A program made the position numbers and the translations under genes. 64,000 bases of DNA, taken from assembly GCA_016806645.1 (NCBI GenBank), contig JACSYO010002062.1:62001-126000 (forward strand), written 5' to 3'. Within the stretch, counting starts at the first letter, position 1. Each line of letters opens with the position of its first letter. Of the stretch, positions 11,244 to 23,099 are shown one piece after another. This DNA comes from Ophiodon elongatus. Its lineage: Eukaryota; Chordata; Actinopteri; Perciformes; Hexagrammidae. Below the pieces are notes generated by a model, which saw only the letters and a program-made list of their open reading frames with translations, did no database searches and was not told where the DNA came from.

Positions 11244-11543
11244 CGGATCAGTGGCCCCTTCACAGCTTTATTGGACTCATGGGTTGGTAAATACAAACAA
11301 TGGTTGAACACAGTAATAACAGAAATCTCCATTTTGTCCAGCATACTCATCTTATGAGGATGCTGTTGCAGCCCCTGCATCAGGACCCTTATCACTAGAC
11401 TCATAGCCACTGCACTAACCCAGGAAAGCCAGCCTCTGATGATGCCACTATTGGGTACTGAACTCATTAACGTAGACGAAACTGACGATTTTGATGGACC
11501 GACAATCAAAGCCCTCCCTGATTGTTTTGTCAACTATGTGTGA
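11244..11543 (+). pseudogene. env transmembrane C-terminus, sense copy
   Basis: The frame reads as the membrane-proximal region, membrane span, cysteine cluster and cytoplasmic tail of a retroviral TM protein, ending at the stop 11541-11543. It is interrupted by an in-frame TGA at 11355-11357 and preceded by another at 11241-11243. It lies just upstream of a polypurine tract and the LTR, as env should. Confidence 0.7.
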
Positions 11544-11566
11544 TTGTTTATACCAAACATTGGTAT

Positions 11567-11577
11567 AAAAGGAGGGA
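11567..11577 (+). other. Polypurine tract before the U3 region
   Basis: An uninterrupted run of eleven purines ends two bases before the TG that opens the LTR. This is the expected plus-strand primer site of a retrovirus. Its mirror copy precedes the left LTR at about 6930-6940. Confidence 0.65.
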
Positions 11578-11578
11578 T

Positions 11579-12287
11579 TGAAGAGTATTATGATTTTGAA
11601 GCTGCGAAATTGATAAAGAAGTGTTTTTAGGATAATATTCCATTGAAGAGTATTATGATTTTGAAGCTATGTAATTAATAAAGAAATGTCTGCATGGAAA
11701 TATTCCATTGCACCGCTATGATTTTGGGAACTATGTAATTATTAAAGAAATGTCTGCATGGTAATATTGAATTGTACCGCCAGGAGTTAGTGAGAGACAC
11801 TCAAAATGACCAGTTGCATTGAACGCACCTGAGAAGGTCACGTGCCTGGAGGCGTGGTCATAATGGCGCAGTGAGACACCGGAGACTTTTGTTTTTCTCG
11901 GATTTGCTAATGAAGACCCCCCAGTCCCCCACACAGACAGGGCGGGGAGTTTTTGGCGCAACGAACTTTGCTCCTATCACCAGGAAGGACGCTGCAGGGT
12001 GCCGGCTGTGCACCAATGGACATTGCATACTTTTTGAACCAATGGGATGATTTCACACCTTTTCGGGTGCTATATAGTCAATGTGCGTCTTTTGTTCAGG
12101 AATCGACGGTGGAAGCGAGAGACAGGTAACTGCGAGCAGACTGTGGATCGCGGAAGCCGGCGAATCCTCAGCTGAGATTTTTTGTGCTTTGTATCACAAC
12201 GACTTTTTACTTTATTAAATGCACTTTATTATAACTGTTCGATCCACGACGTCCTTTGTTCATCCGGAGCCTTTCTAAAACACGACA
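11579..12287 (+). repeat. LTR, sense copy
   Basis: The LTR is 709 bp and runs from TG to CA. U3 carries three imperfect tandem copies of about 65-70 bp (11579-11775). A TATA-like TATATAG lies at 12071-12077, about 30 bp before the likely R start. ATTAAA at 12214-12219 is a possible polyadenylation signal. Transcription from here would run out of the element to the right. Confidence 0.85.
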
Positions 12288-12560
12288 ACGTGAAAGGTGT
12301 TGTTGATGAACTCACAGAACAGTTTACCTCAGCCCAACGGAAAATTTTTAGTGTCTTTCAGCTAATTGTTTTTGACTTTGCAGTCCTCAACTTTACCGTT
12401 TTGGCTCACGCTCAGCGTTCTCATATGCATCGTTCCAAGTTACAAAGTTAGCGACTAGCTAGCTGGTGAGCACACCGCATTTAGCGGCCAAAGAGAGAGA
12501 GATCTTTCTCACAAGGACTACTGGAACAGAGCTAAAAGGAGAGTTGATATTGGACTGGAT
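12288..12560 (+). repeat. Dispersed fish repeat (family A), right piece
   Basis: This continues the repeat interrupted at 6219. Its end, with the words CTAGCTGGTGA and ACAGAGC, recurs at about 44520-44630 on the plus strand, at about 28280-28400 on the minus strand, and in part near 62830-62920. Confidence 0.55.
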
Positions 12561-14637
12561 GGACACAAACATGACTGAATGAATTCTAGTGTTGCTGTTC
12601 CCGCTGGATGTGATTAATATTATGTGTTAGCACAAAACCCTTTTCATTTCAACTAAAAATAACTTGTGAAATGCATCATTGTTCGACTTGCCAAAGTAAA
12701 ATTGTCTCAAATGAGCAAAATAATCTTTTTAAATGATTTGCATCCAAAAAGTATGCCTAAGTTCAATACCCAGTCCTACTTATGTGACTGTGAGTGATTG
12801 GAAATCATTATTCACCCACGCGAAGGCCAACCTTGGCAGTAGCTGCAGGGTAACATGGGGACAGAATATATATATATATGACTTGTCATACCAGCATTTA
12901 TGACAGCAATATGCAAATGCACTCTGTTAACCGAAAGCGAGGCTGCTTTGTCAACCACTTAATGGGCGGTCAAATTGAGTCCAAAATGCTATTTGCTATC
13001 CAGCTCATTCAGTTTGATAGGATTCTGCTTTGGCAGGAAAAAGTTGCAGTGAGGTTTGATACAGGGTCAGATAAATATCATTAATTTGTGCTCTTTTTTA
13101 GTCACTGAGTTTTTATTCTTTTTATTTCTGGATTTCCCCCTTTGCGTCCCAGCTCGGAATTGGCCAATTCCCTTCATACTGCACACTAACACTCCTCTCT
13201 TCCACGGCCACTACTTTTCGCATCCTAGATGCCCACATTTGGGTGTTTTTAATTGTGGTTTCATGTGAGTGATGCTGCTAGTTTGACATATATTAGTGCT
13301 GTAATGACAATAAAGGAGGCCAGTATGCATTGTTGGAAACCTTTTGAGTTGGAATTACTTCAGTCAGCTGCAAACCCTCAGTGTCTTTGATGAAGAAGAA
13401 GTGGAAACCGAATAAGACAGCATAAGAAGAGGCCATATCTGTCTCGATGCATCAGGTATGATGATTTGGTTGATGATTTGTTGAAGTATGCAGTGTATAG
13501 AAAGCCTTTGAAAACCTTCCAGTTTTCTTCCTCATGTTTTCAGTTATAGCGGTGCTCAGAATAGGCCACAGACTAGACTACAATATGAACGGTAATAGCG
13601 GCAAAAATCCTAAACCAGTCAAGAGGTCACGCAGTGGGAATGCAAGTGGTGATCTGAGTTGAGAGAGCAAAAAGGAGTTTGCGAGGCAAAATGTATTCTG
13701 CCTGTGTGTTAAGGTGGGAAGCATGCACGTCTACATGAGCATAAGTATGTACGTGTGTGGCCGTACAGTGTATGATTGGCTGGTGACGAACCGGCATCTG
13801 CTCCGTGAGGTTAGTGCAGCGTGCCGGGAGTAAGAGCGGGGCTTAGCACAGGTGACCATGATATAACTGGCGAGAGTGTAGTACGTCTGCTAGACGCAGG
13901 AGAGGCAGCAAGCAGCTCTCTTAGACCAGCGGCAATCACCACGGTTACGACCACCAAGATGCTGACACACCCTGCATATGTAAAAAACAAGTTGTTGCAC
14001 AACAGGAAGTGCTTAACAATCAGTGCAAATAGAGGCACATAAACAAGGTTGCACAAGCAAAAATGACATCACCAGAGGGTTGTGTAGAAATGCTGGAGGA
14101 CAGTTTTTGATTTCCCTGCCTATTCAATGCAGCATAACTATGACGCATGGGGATGTAGTAACAAAAGTATTCCATATATAGATTTGGAGCGGGTTTTTGA
14201 CCTCTCCAAATCCCAAATTACAAGTGCAGAAGTGTAAGAAATGGATTAAAACGTATTTGTATCTGCTCTAATGTAAACTGCAACCGTTAGCATGTGTGGC
14301 TAACTATAACTTACTACCTAAAGTGGGGATATCTAGGTTTTTACGTTGTTATCTGGGACAGCGTTATGTTCAGCAGACACATTAATCCTAAAAGCCTTTT
14401 CTTTTGAAACAATTGGTTGCCTGGGAAATGCAGCATGACGTCGGGGAAGTATTTTGGCTGCGTGATGGAGAAACCCCATAGTTAATGTTACAATGTGAAA
14501 TTTTTTGACAGGATAGAAGTTTCCCCCTTAACCAGTTTAAATGGATGCAGTCACTCCTGAATAGGTTTGTAGCGACAGCAGGCTACTTAAACGCCCACTG
14601 CCGCTCAATTACAGCCCCTACCGTGTCACTGGAAGGT
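12561..14637. other. Non-coding stretch, no gene recognised
   Basis: No coding exon is supported. A short (TA)n run lies at about 12867-12880. The open frames are isolated and match no family I recognise. Confidence 0.45.
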
Positions 14638-14755
14638 AAGTTATGTCTAAGAGTGACCTGATTTCATTCATAAATTATATTTGACAGATTATAGCCCACC
14701 CTGTCTTTTTTGCATGTTGAAATATACCTTCTAAAGGAGAAATAAAACCCACAAT
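14638..14755 (+). repeat. Dispersed repeat, copy 1 (about 115 bp)
   Basis: The segment shares the order of several conserved words (GTCTAAGAGTGAC, GACAGATTA, AGCCCACC, TTGAAATA) with 22030-22145 in the same orientation. Confidence 0.55.
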
Positions 14756-15184
14756 ATAGGCCAATTCAAGATTATTGTGAAAAGGAACACAGCATTTTAT
14801 ATATCGCTTTTGTCATACTTTTCCTACTGTCATTGTCTGAAGAAATCAATGCCACCTGTGGATGAGCTCTCAGCGAATGGTAATTTTAAACATAACTAAA
14901 TACTATAAAAGTGTATTATAAATGTATAATTTTACTTTAACTGTCACTTGTGTTCCATGTTAAGACAGGTGCTTCTATTTGTCACACACTTGTAGATATA
15001 CTGCCTCAATGAATGAGAAGACGACGTACTCTGTGCTCAAGCTCTGCTGTATGATAATTGGGTATAATGTTTTTTCTGTTGAATTTTGAATGTTGTTGAA
15101 GTTTGAAAGCGTACAAAATATTTTTAATTCAGCGGCCTCTTATGCTTCGTTATGAACTTCTTGAAAATTCACAACATTTTTGGA

Positions 15185-15625
15185 TATGGTCTGTAATAGA
15201 CATAGATATTCAGATATCATATAGTGTGATTTACACTTCTCAAGAATATCATTGTCTCTCATGTCCAGAACTTCAGATTACCTGAAGCTGACATTACAGC
15301 TTTTTTGGTTATTAGAGAGACACACAGTGTTGGGGGGAGGAGCAGCAGACCGGATGGAGAAGAGGACGTCAAAGTGAGGAGAGGGGGGACCTGAAAAAAA
15401 CGCTACCGTCTGGAAACTGCAACAGTCAAATGCCATGAATTTCATATTTGAATGATTGTGAGTCTGAATGAGTCTGTAATGTGTCTCTATCCTCCAGAAA
15501 ACGCTGGAGGAGAGGCTGGAGAACCCCAGGGAGGCTCATCAGAAGCAGCTCAGCCGCCGTCACACCAGTAAAGCAAATTATTCTCTCGATACTTTGATTA
15601 TTGTTTCAGATTTCTTTTTTTTTAA
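15185..15625 (+). repeat. Left arm of a diverged inverted repeat with an exon-like core
   Basis: Several blocks match 21455-21965 as reverse complements in mirrored order. One is around 15200-15285, one is the GGAGGAGCAGCAG patch near 15335, one is near 15420, and one is the exon-like part at 15496-15570. The exon-like part follows a CAG acceptor-type sequence and reads as a charged helix with the pattern Glu-Asn-x-Arg-Glu-Ala, which recalls stathmin domains. That assignment is weak and the copy may be a pseudo-exon. Confidence 0.5.
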
Positions 15626-15939
15626 AGGCATTTTCGAATATTTTTATTGGTAGTATTTATTTATTTTGTTTTGAGTTTTATTTTATTATTTGTTACCTTT
15701 GTTACCTAATTAATGGAATAATAGACAGTGAAGGTATCCATTTAATCATTTTGAGTAATTTTGCCTACATTACACAAGGCACATGATCAGATTATCAATG
15801 TATGACCCAATATAAAAACCTGAGTTTTGTGTTGTACGTGGTTTTGAGCTATCCTCCGTGAAAACTGAATGAAAAATTCTCTTTAAAAAGTGATGAACTA
15901 GGGTCTGTTATTGGACAATTGGTAGCTATCAAATCAACT

Positions 15940-16012
15940 AGTAGTAGTAGTTTCTGTAGTCGTATTGGTAGTAATTGTTATCGCAGCAGTAGTAGCTGTT
16001 GTAGTAAGTGAA
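15940..16012 (+). repeat. Imperfect (AGT)n-like triplet repeat
   Basis: A run of TAG/GTA triplets with interruptions leads directly into the AT-rich repeat block. Confidence 0.6.
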
Positions 16013-17115
16013 GTAAAAATATCATAGTACAGTATGCCATATAAAGTTATCAAAATATCATTGTATGATATGCGATAAAACTCTCACACTATAGTGTGCC
16101 AGAAAAATGATGCCATTAAAAATGTCATAGTATAACAAAAAAGGTGTCATTAAATTGTCATAAATGTTTCCCACTAATTGCCTCGGCTGTTGCTGTCTGC
16201 CAAAGACATAAACATTAACAATGTCATAGTTTAATATGTCATAAAACAATCTAATAAAGTAAAAAATGTATGTATGACATAAAAATAAATAATGTACGTC
16301 ATAAAATGTCTAAAAATATATCAAAGGTTTAGTACAGGCAAGGCAAAAATAAATCATTAAAAACATAAAACAGTCATACTATAGTATTCAATGAATAATG
16401 TGAAATAATAATGCAGTATGTCATAAACCATATCAAATAATAACATATGTTATGATAAATATATAAAGTCTAAATAGTATAAATAGTATGCCACAGGGAA
16501 GTCAAAGTATAGTAAGTAAGTAATGCCATAAAGAAAGTGTCATAAATAATGTTATAGTATGTCATAAAAGAGTCATAATATGGTATGCCACAAAAATTAT
16601 ATTTCACTTTTTTATAAAACAATGTCATATTATTGTATACCATGAATATTGAAAGTATATCACAATAATGTCATACCAATTAATGAAGCAAAAAAGTCAG
16701 AATCTTATGCCATAAAAAACGTATTGTTTGTGTAAAGCAGTATAGTATAGTATGGCATTAACTTGTCATAATTTAATGCCATGAAGACTCACAAAAAGTA
16801 ATAAAAAGGTAAACGTATAGCATGTGCTAAAAAGTCATGAGAAAGTGATAGTACAGTAAGTTGAAAAAAGTTGTAAAACAATAATAGAATAGCGGGTCAA
16901 AAAGTTATAATAAAGTCACAATATAGTATGTCGAAAAAAGTAATAGGATAGTTATTGAAAAAAGTCAAAACATAGTATGTCAAAAAAGGACTAAGTAAAA
17001 TGTCATAGAAAAGTCATTGTACAGTATGTTGAAATAAGCCAGTTTTTGTATATGTAAAAAAATGTCAATATAGCATGTTGAAAAAAGTACTGCAACAACA
17101 GCAACATAGAATGAT
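16013..17115 (+). repeat. Degenerate AT-rich tandem repeat, orientation 1
   Basis: The words TATAGTATGTC, AAAAAGTCAT and ATGTCATA recur every 30-60 bp with heavy decay. The same words appear as reverse complements in 19090-21450. No coding potential is seen. Confidence 0.7.
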
Positions 17116-17234
17116 GACTAAAAATCTCAAGGGACAGGATCCCGGCTCCTTTTTCTAACTAACCAATTTTGAGACTATCCATGTTTTCTCCTGACAACAA
17201 AGTTGTGAACTTCAGAAATAACTCACCAAGATAA

Positions 17235-18620
17235 GGTGCTGACACATGATTGATTGATTTTCTTTATTTCCGTGTCATGCACATAACTAAAAGCACTAAA
17301 GCATAGATATGAATGGAAAACAATGTTTGAGACAAAACATCTCCTTGCTTCACACCAAATTGTTGGGAAAACCAACCAGTTGTGTGTTCATTAACCTGAA
17401 CATGGGCAACATGTGCTTGATGATAAAGACACAAAATAAAAGGTCCCATTGAGGCCAGAATCCAACAACCTATATTGAAGAAGTTCCCTATGAATCTAGT
17501 CAAATGCCTTCTGGAAATCAATAAAACAAATAACTGTAGACCGATTCTCCTTAATACTTGCACGTACAATGAAAGTGACTACATATATATGATCAATACC
17601 TGCTCTGGCTTTTCTAAATCCACCTTGTTCGTCCACAAGAAACCCTGTCCTGTCAAGGTGGTTTTCAAGTCTGTCATGGAAGAGTGACCAAATACAATTT
17701 ATACATAGAGCTCATAAGACGTATACCCCTCTAACTGAGAGGCAGCTTGGGGTCATTTTTTAAAGATTTATTCTGCCACTGTGTTGGAATAATGCCACTG
17801 TCACAACGATACTGAAACAACTCATACAACACTTTCAACAGCCTCTGCGACTTCAACACTTAATTTGACATATCGTCAATTCCAGTAGCTTTTTTCAGTT
17901 TGCAATTATCTATTACATTGTTTTACCTCTTCAACAGAAAAATTTGCATTCAGAAACATATTACGATTAGTTATATCAGCTTTCATTTCAGATTCCATTA
18001 TCTCTTATAAACTTCTTATTACCTTTAAAAAAAAACATACATCATCATATGAATTGTTGCAGCCAGAAAACCAATCTGCAAAGTCCTTTGCCCATTTTTG
18101 TAATACAACCCCTGAAGACAGAGCTACAGTCGCCATTCTCTATTTGTACCTCCATGGGTAGTTCGCTAAACTTTCTGGGTCTCAATCTATTAACTCATTC
18201 CAAAACTGTTTGGGATTATGAGTTTGCACCTAATCAATATGCAATGAAAGACCTCTATTGTGACATCTTGTCAAATTTGTTTGGCTTTTCAATGAATTCT
18301 GTCTTCAGCCCGACCCTCAGGGTTTTGTTCTGCTGTTCTTAGATTGTCCCTTAAAGTGTGCAAATCTTGGTTCCAGAAAGGTTTGTGAGATTTTCTAAAA
18401 CCATGATGGCTGTTACATTTTCTCTTCTATTTTCACATGTAGGCAATGCTGTGTAAACACTGCCACACAATCCATCATACATCTGATACTTGACAACCTG
18501 AGGTGAGAGGATCAAGACCCGGCTCTGTTTCAGGAACATCTGGTCTGTTTCCACCACAGATTTGAAACGCTGAAAACTAAATTTAGGGAGCTGTATTGTG
18601 CAGATGATTCTTTGCATCTC
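17235..18620 (-). mobile_element. Non-LTR (LINE) reverse transcriptase debris
   Basis: Read on the minus strand, fragments resemble the reverse transcriptase of a non-LTR retrotransposon. A piece with the sense of 'fixed upper-palm, Gly-Phe-Arg' lies near 17590-17680. An Asp-containing palm motif (Asp-Phe-Gln-Lys-Ala) lies near 17505-17520. The Gly-Val-Lys-Gln-Gly-Asp-(x)-Leu-Ser motif lies near 17330-17370. Stops and frameshifts separate these pieces. The region up to about 18620 appears to hold weaker upstream parts. An L1- or Tx1-like fish clade is possible but not shown. Confidence 0.6.
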
Positions 18621-19089
18621 TATGTTGCAGAAGAATCCGTCGTGCTAAAAGTTTGTGCAGATGTTTAGTTTTTCCAGGGATTTTGTATGTTTGAGTCAAA
18701 TATAAGTCTTCTGAGCAAATACCTCAGGTAGTCAGTGGTCTGATTGGAGGACCTGAGGTTGTGAGTTTTATCCGAATGTGATGCAGTGATTTTTGTGCAG
18801 GTACAACACCCACTATGAAAAAGTTCAATGTCCAAGGAGAATAGTTCTGAGTGCATTTGGCATGGTTGCAAGGGCATGGTTGCTAGGTTGGAGATTTAGA
18901 ACAGGGCAGGGCTGGCTTTGAATCCTGACTGTTGTGAGGACACCAGTGTGCGAGGGAGGGAGCTTTTGGAAGAGAAAGCGGTACGTTTTGAAGATTAAAA
19001 TAGATAAAAAAGTTTTAAAGGCAGCAGGAATGACCTATGATGATCCCTCTAAGTACAGTAGAGGAATACAGGGATGAAGTGAGTGAAGG
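18621..19089. other. Non-coding stretch between LINE debris and AT-rich repeats
   Basis: No gene or repeat is recognised in this interval. Confidence 0.35.
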
Positions 19090-21454
19090 AAGTTGATCAT
19101 TCTCACTTTTTTACATACTGATCCTTCTCCGATTATATCCAGGCTTTTTATTAATTTTTTCAGCATACTATACTATAGCCTTTTTTAGACATACAATCTG
19201 ATTTGGCTTTTTGACATACTATACAATGGCTCTTTTTTCATTTTTTTTACATGATTGTACAATTTGGTTTTATGACTTTCTTTGATGTACTATACTATGG
19301 CTTTTTTTTTTTTTACTTTTTCAAAATATATGATGACTTTTTCTCCATACTATACAATTACTTCTTTGACATACTATACAATGTTTTTTATTACTTTTTC
19401 AGACATAGATATACCATGACATTTTATGACTTGTACTTGTTACACACTTGGAAATACTATACTATGTCTTTATGACATACTGTACTATGGATTCTTTATG
19501 AAATTTTCCAACATACTCTCCAGTATTTTAGACATACTACAATGCCTTTTTATGACATTTTCGACAAACTATACTATGGCTTTTTTTTTTACATACTATA
19601 CAATAACTTTGACACTTTTTTGATACTAAACTGTTACTATTTAAAAAAAAACATTTCAACATAATAAATACAAAAACTTACTTTTTTATATATACTATAT
19701 TTTATCTTTGTTTGACCATTGCTTTCATACTTTACCATGACATTTCCGATAAACTATAACACCATAATAACACTATACATTTTTTGACATACTACTATGA
19801 TTACTTTATGAATTCATGAATTTTCTGACAAACTATACACTAACTTTTTAATGACTTTTTTTGGACTGTCTTTCTTATGACTTTTTCAACACACTATACC
19901 ATGGCTTTTTATAAAATTTTTACACACTCTACTGTGCCTTTTTGTGACATACTATACTAAGACTATTTTATGAATTTTTACGGCATACAATATACTATAT
20001 ATTGCTTTATTATACTGTCACTTTTTATATACTTTTTTTGACTTACGACAGTAGACTTTTGGGATAAAATATACTATGGCTATGCTATACTACTACTTTT
20101 TAAATACTATTGCTTTTATATAACTTTTTTATTTTACATACCATACTTTGGCTTCTTACGATTTTTCTTTTTACATATTATGACCTTTGTGACATACTAT
20201 ACTATGTCTTTAATTACTTTTCAGGCATATTACACTCTGAATTATTTTCCTATGCTTAAAGAATAGCTTTATTAGGACTTTCTTAAGGCTTTTTTCGACA
20301 TAGTATAATAGAAATATTTTGACATACTATTATCTTTTCCGGATTTCTTTTATACATTTGTAGATGTATTATGCTATACATTCTATAATTACTTCTTACA
20401 TCCTACTATTCTATTATTTTCATGACATTCTATAATAAGACTGTTTCATAATGTTTACCATACCATAACTTATTTTTTCTACTTTTTCTGACCAACTTTT
20501 TTCATGACGTTTTTCAACATGACATTTTTATGGCTCTTTCAGATAGCCTTTATGATGACTTTTTTGACATTTTATAGTATGGCTTTTAATGTCATTTTTT
20601 GACGTACTCTATACTATGACTTTTTAAATACTATTCATGGCTTTTTAATTGTGTTTTTGACATTACTACAGAATTACTTTTTGATATACTATACAAAAAT
20701 ACTATTTTGGACATATGATATTTTGATTCATACTGTACTATGACTTCAATATTTCATCAATATTTTTTATATATTAGACTATTGCTTTTTTTTACTTCTT
20801 TGAACATACTATACTTTGTATTTTTATGATTTCTTTTGAGGAATGTTACGCTATGACTTTTTTTTGTCAGGCTACACTTTTCCTTTTTTGACATACTATA
20901 CATCAGTTTTTATGACTTGACAAATTATACAATTTCTTTTCTTTTTTTACAGGAAAGCAAAAATGAAAGGCTTCAGGTGGCATTTTAATACTGCATTCAG
21001 AATCCCGCTCAAGCCACATGTTTGTAATTAATAATGTTACCACCTTTCTTGCTTTTTTTTTTTACTCTTTTATAACATACTAAATGATAATTTCACTCTT
21101 TTTTGGGGGGAGGAGGGGAGATTCTCTTATGGCATACTATACTTCAATTTTTAGAGCATTTTGATGGCATATTATTCTTTTATATTTGTACGACTCTTAC
21201 ATTACATACTATCCTTTGCCTTTTTTTATTTTATTTGTATTTGATGGCATAAAATATAATATGTTTAATATAGTTTAATCTAATATTAATTATGACATTT
21301 TAATGGCATACTATAACAATATATTTTTTTTTACTCTTTCATGGCATGGTATATTATTACTTTTTTTAAATAATTTCTTTCTGACTCTTTTATGGCATAC
21401 TATTCTATGATATGTTTTTTGACATACTATATGATGACATTTTTATTGTAAACT
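19090..21454 (-). repeat. Degenerate AT-rich tandem repeat, orientation 2
   Basis: The words GACATACTATA, CTATGGCTTTTT and TTTTTGACAT recur throughout at irregular spacing of about 30-60 bp. They are the reverse complement of the words in 16013-17115, so the two blocks face each other around the LINE debris. Short open frames rich in Phe and Tyr are by-products. Confidence 0.75.
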
Positions 21455-21965
21455 ATACTTGCTGAAACAATAATCAAAATATCAAGAAATATATTTGACT
21501 TGACTACTGGTGTTTCCTTACTCTGTGTTCGTCCAGCACATCTTAGATATTGTCTCGGAGATGTCTGACCAGCTCGTTTCTGACGAGCCTCCCTGTTATT
21601 CTCAAGCTGCTGTTCCATCGTTTTCTGGACGACAGAGACTCAAAAAAAAACACATTGCATACAAAAAAATCATTCAAATATAAAAGTCATGTCTTTTGAC
21701 TGTTGCAGTTTCTACCTGTTTACAGACGGTAGTGTTTTTCAAGTCCACCCCTCTTCAGCTTGATGTCCTCATTTACATCCAGTCTGCTGCTCCTCCCCCA
21801 ACACCTCATGTCTTTTTATCTGAGAACAAACAAAGAAGACAGATTAGTCCAATAAATGGGCTGCAATGTCAGCACAAGGTACTCTGAAGTTCTGGACATG
21901 AGAGACAATAATATTCTTGGGAAGCGTAAATCACACTGAATGGTGTCAGAATGTCAGCCTACAGT
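21455..21965 (-). repeat. Right arm of a diverged inverted repeat with an exon-like core
   Basis: This is the counterpart of 15185-15625. On the minus strand an acceptor-like CAG precedes an open, charged helical segment ending near 21520 at a possible GTAAGG donor. It shares the Glu-Asn-x-Arg-Glu-Ala pattern with the left copy. The two copies differ by many substitutions and indels, so the duplication is old. Confidence 0.5.
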
Positions 21966-22029
21966 CCATAAAATGCAGTTTTCCACTTGCCCAAAAGTTA
22001 TAACAGCTATTACTGTTTCCACTGAAAGT

Positions 22030-22145
22030 TTATTTATGTCTAAGAGTGACTTGATTTCTTAAGAGTCATGTTAGACAGATTACAGCCCACCCACCCCATT
22101 TTTACCTATTGAAATACCTTTAAAGGGGCTATACAACCCATAAAA
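22030..22145 (+). repeat. Dispersed repeat, copy 2
   Basis: It matches 14638-14755 in the same orientation. It is therefore not part of the inverted pair around it. Confidence 0.55.
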
Positions 22146-22328
22146 TCCACCACCAAGGGAGTCTGGAGCAGAAGGAGGCATCCAGACAACAGCTCTGCCA
22201 ATCCACCTACACTCCCTGCCAAGCAGCTGAACCTCGGAAACCTCAGGCACGGCAAGCTGCCACACGCCACCATTATCTCAATCACTCTACAATGAAGCTG
22301 ACATTTTCATGAACGTGTGACAGAAACA

Positions 22329-22378
22329 GCAGCAATATATTATATTATATATGTTATATTATATATATATATATATAT
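22329..22378. repeat. (TA)n microsatellite
   Basis: TATAT runs are broken by a few TTA units. Confidence 0.9.
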
Positions 22379-23099
22379 CGTAGAATTCTAATTTAAATCT
22401 ACAGTCAAGTCTCTCAACTCAAAGCTGCATTGTGTAACTTGCTTAACGGAACGGTACAGTGCCGAGGACAACCTGTCCAGTTCAAACCCGCCATGCTTGG
22501 CTTTATATCTGTAGCTGAGAAAGATGAGAATCCCACGGCGCAAGGTAATCTGACGGCCTAGATGAGTTTAATGTAATTGGAGAATACAGAGTAAGCCTAC
22601 TGCCGCTGGCACATGAGCACTGAGAGGGTGGTGCTGCATACCGCTCCGTCTGCTTAGTCATAATGGGCGAAGTGGTTCTCACTTCACCCTGTGGACTGAT
22701 GGCCAGAAAGACAGCCCTATAACCAGAATGATTCAGGTTGTAACTGTATTGGGATGAACAGCCATCCTTTGCTGCTGAAACCATGTGTGCTGTATAATCT
22801 GTCTGAATAAAAGCTTTCAAAGAACAAAACTACAAGTACTAAAAAGCCCAAACTAATGAGACTGTAATTATTAAAGGGAAAAGCTGAGATATTACTTTTC
22901 TTTTCACAGATTCCACTTAAATGCAAACATATGTAAATGTTGGTCTAAGTGTGGCGCCATAAACAGAAAGGCCATGTACAGTAGTTACCTAAATATTAAA
23001 CAGCTGCATGTTGTACTTATGCTGCATTCATGTAATGTGGGAAGAAAGGTAAAGCATTAGTTCCACTAGACACCTCAAGGTGTAAAAGGAAGTAACACA
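22379..23099. other. Non-coding stretch, no gene recognised
   Basis: No exon or clear repeat boundary is seen here. Confidence 0.35.

Larger units (their letters stand above)
6220..12287. mobile_element. Endogenous retrovirus-like element with inverted LTRs
   Basis: The element is 6,068 bp long. Its outer 1,244 bp (6220-7463 and 11044-12287) are inverted copies of each other with equal length and four substitutions seen. Each arm carries a 709-bp LTR at the outside and the 3' end of an env gene inside it. The loop (7464-11043) holds, on the plus strand, an open gag, RNase H and integrase fragments and a decayed env transmembrane region. Both outer termini are the U5 end, so there is no normal 5' LTR, leader or primer-binding site upstream of gag. 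The direct repeat ACGT flanks the element. Gag with a PPPY motif and a single CCHC knuckle, and the gene order, fit a fish gamma- or epsilonretrovirus-like group; this assignment is inferred. It cannot make a functional provirus as it stands. Confidence 0.85.

Noticed and set aside
19251..19623. Phe/Tyr-rich membrane-like open frames
   Set aside because: They are by-products of the AT-rich tandem repeat and use its words in frame.
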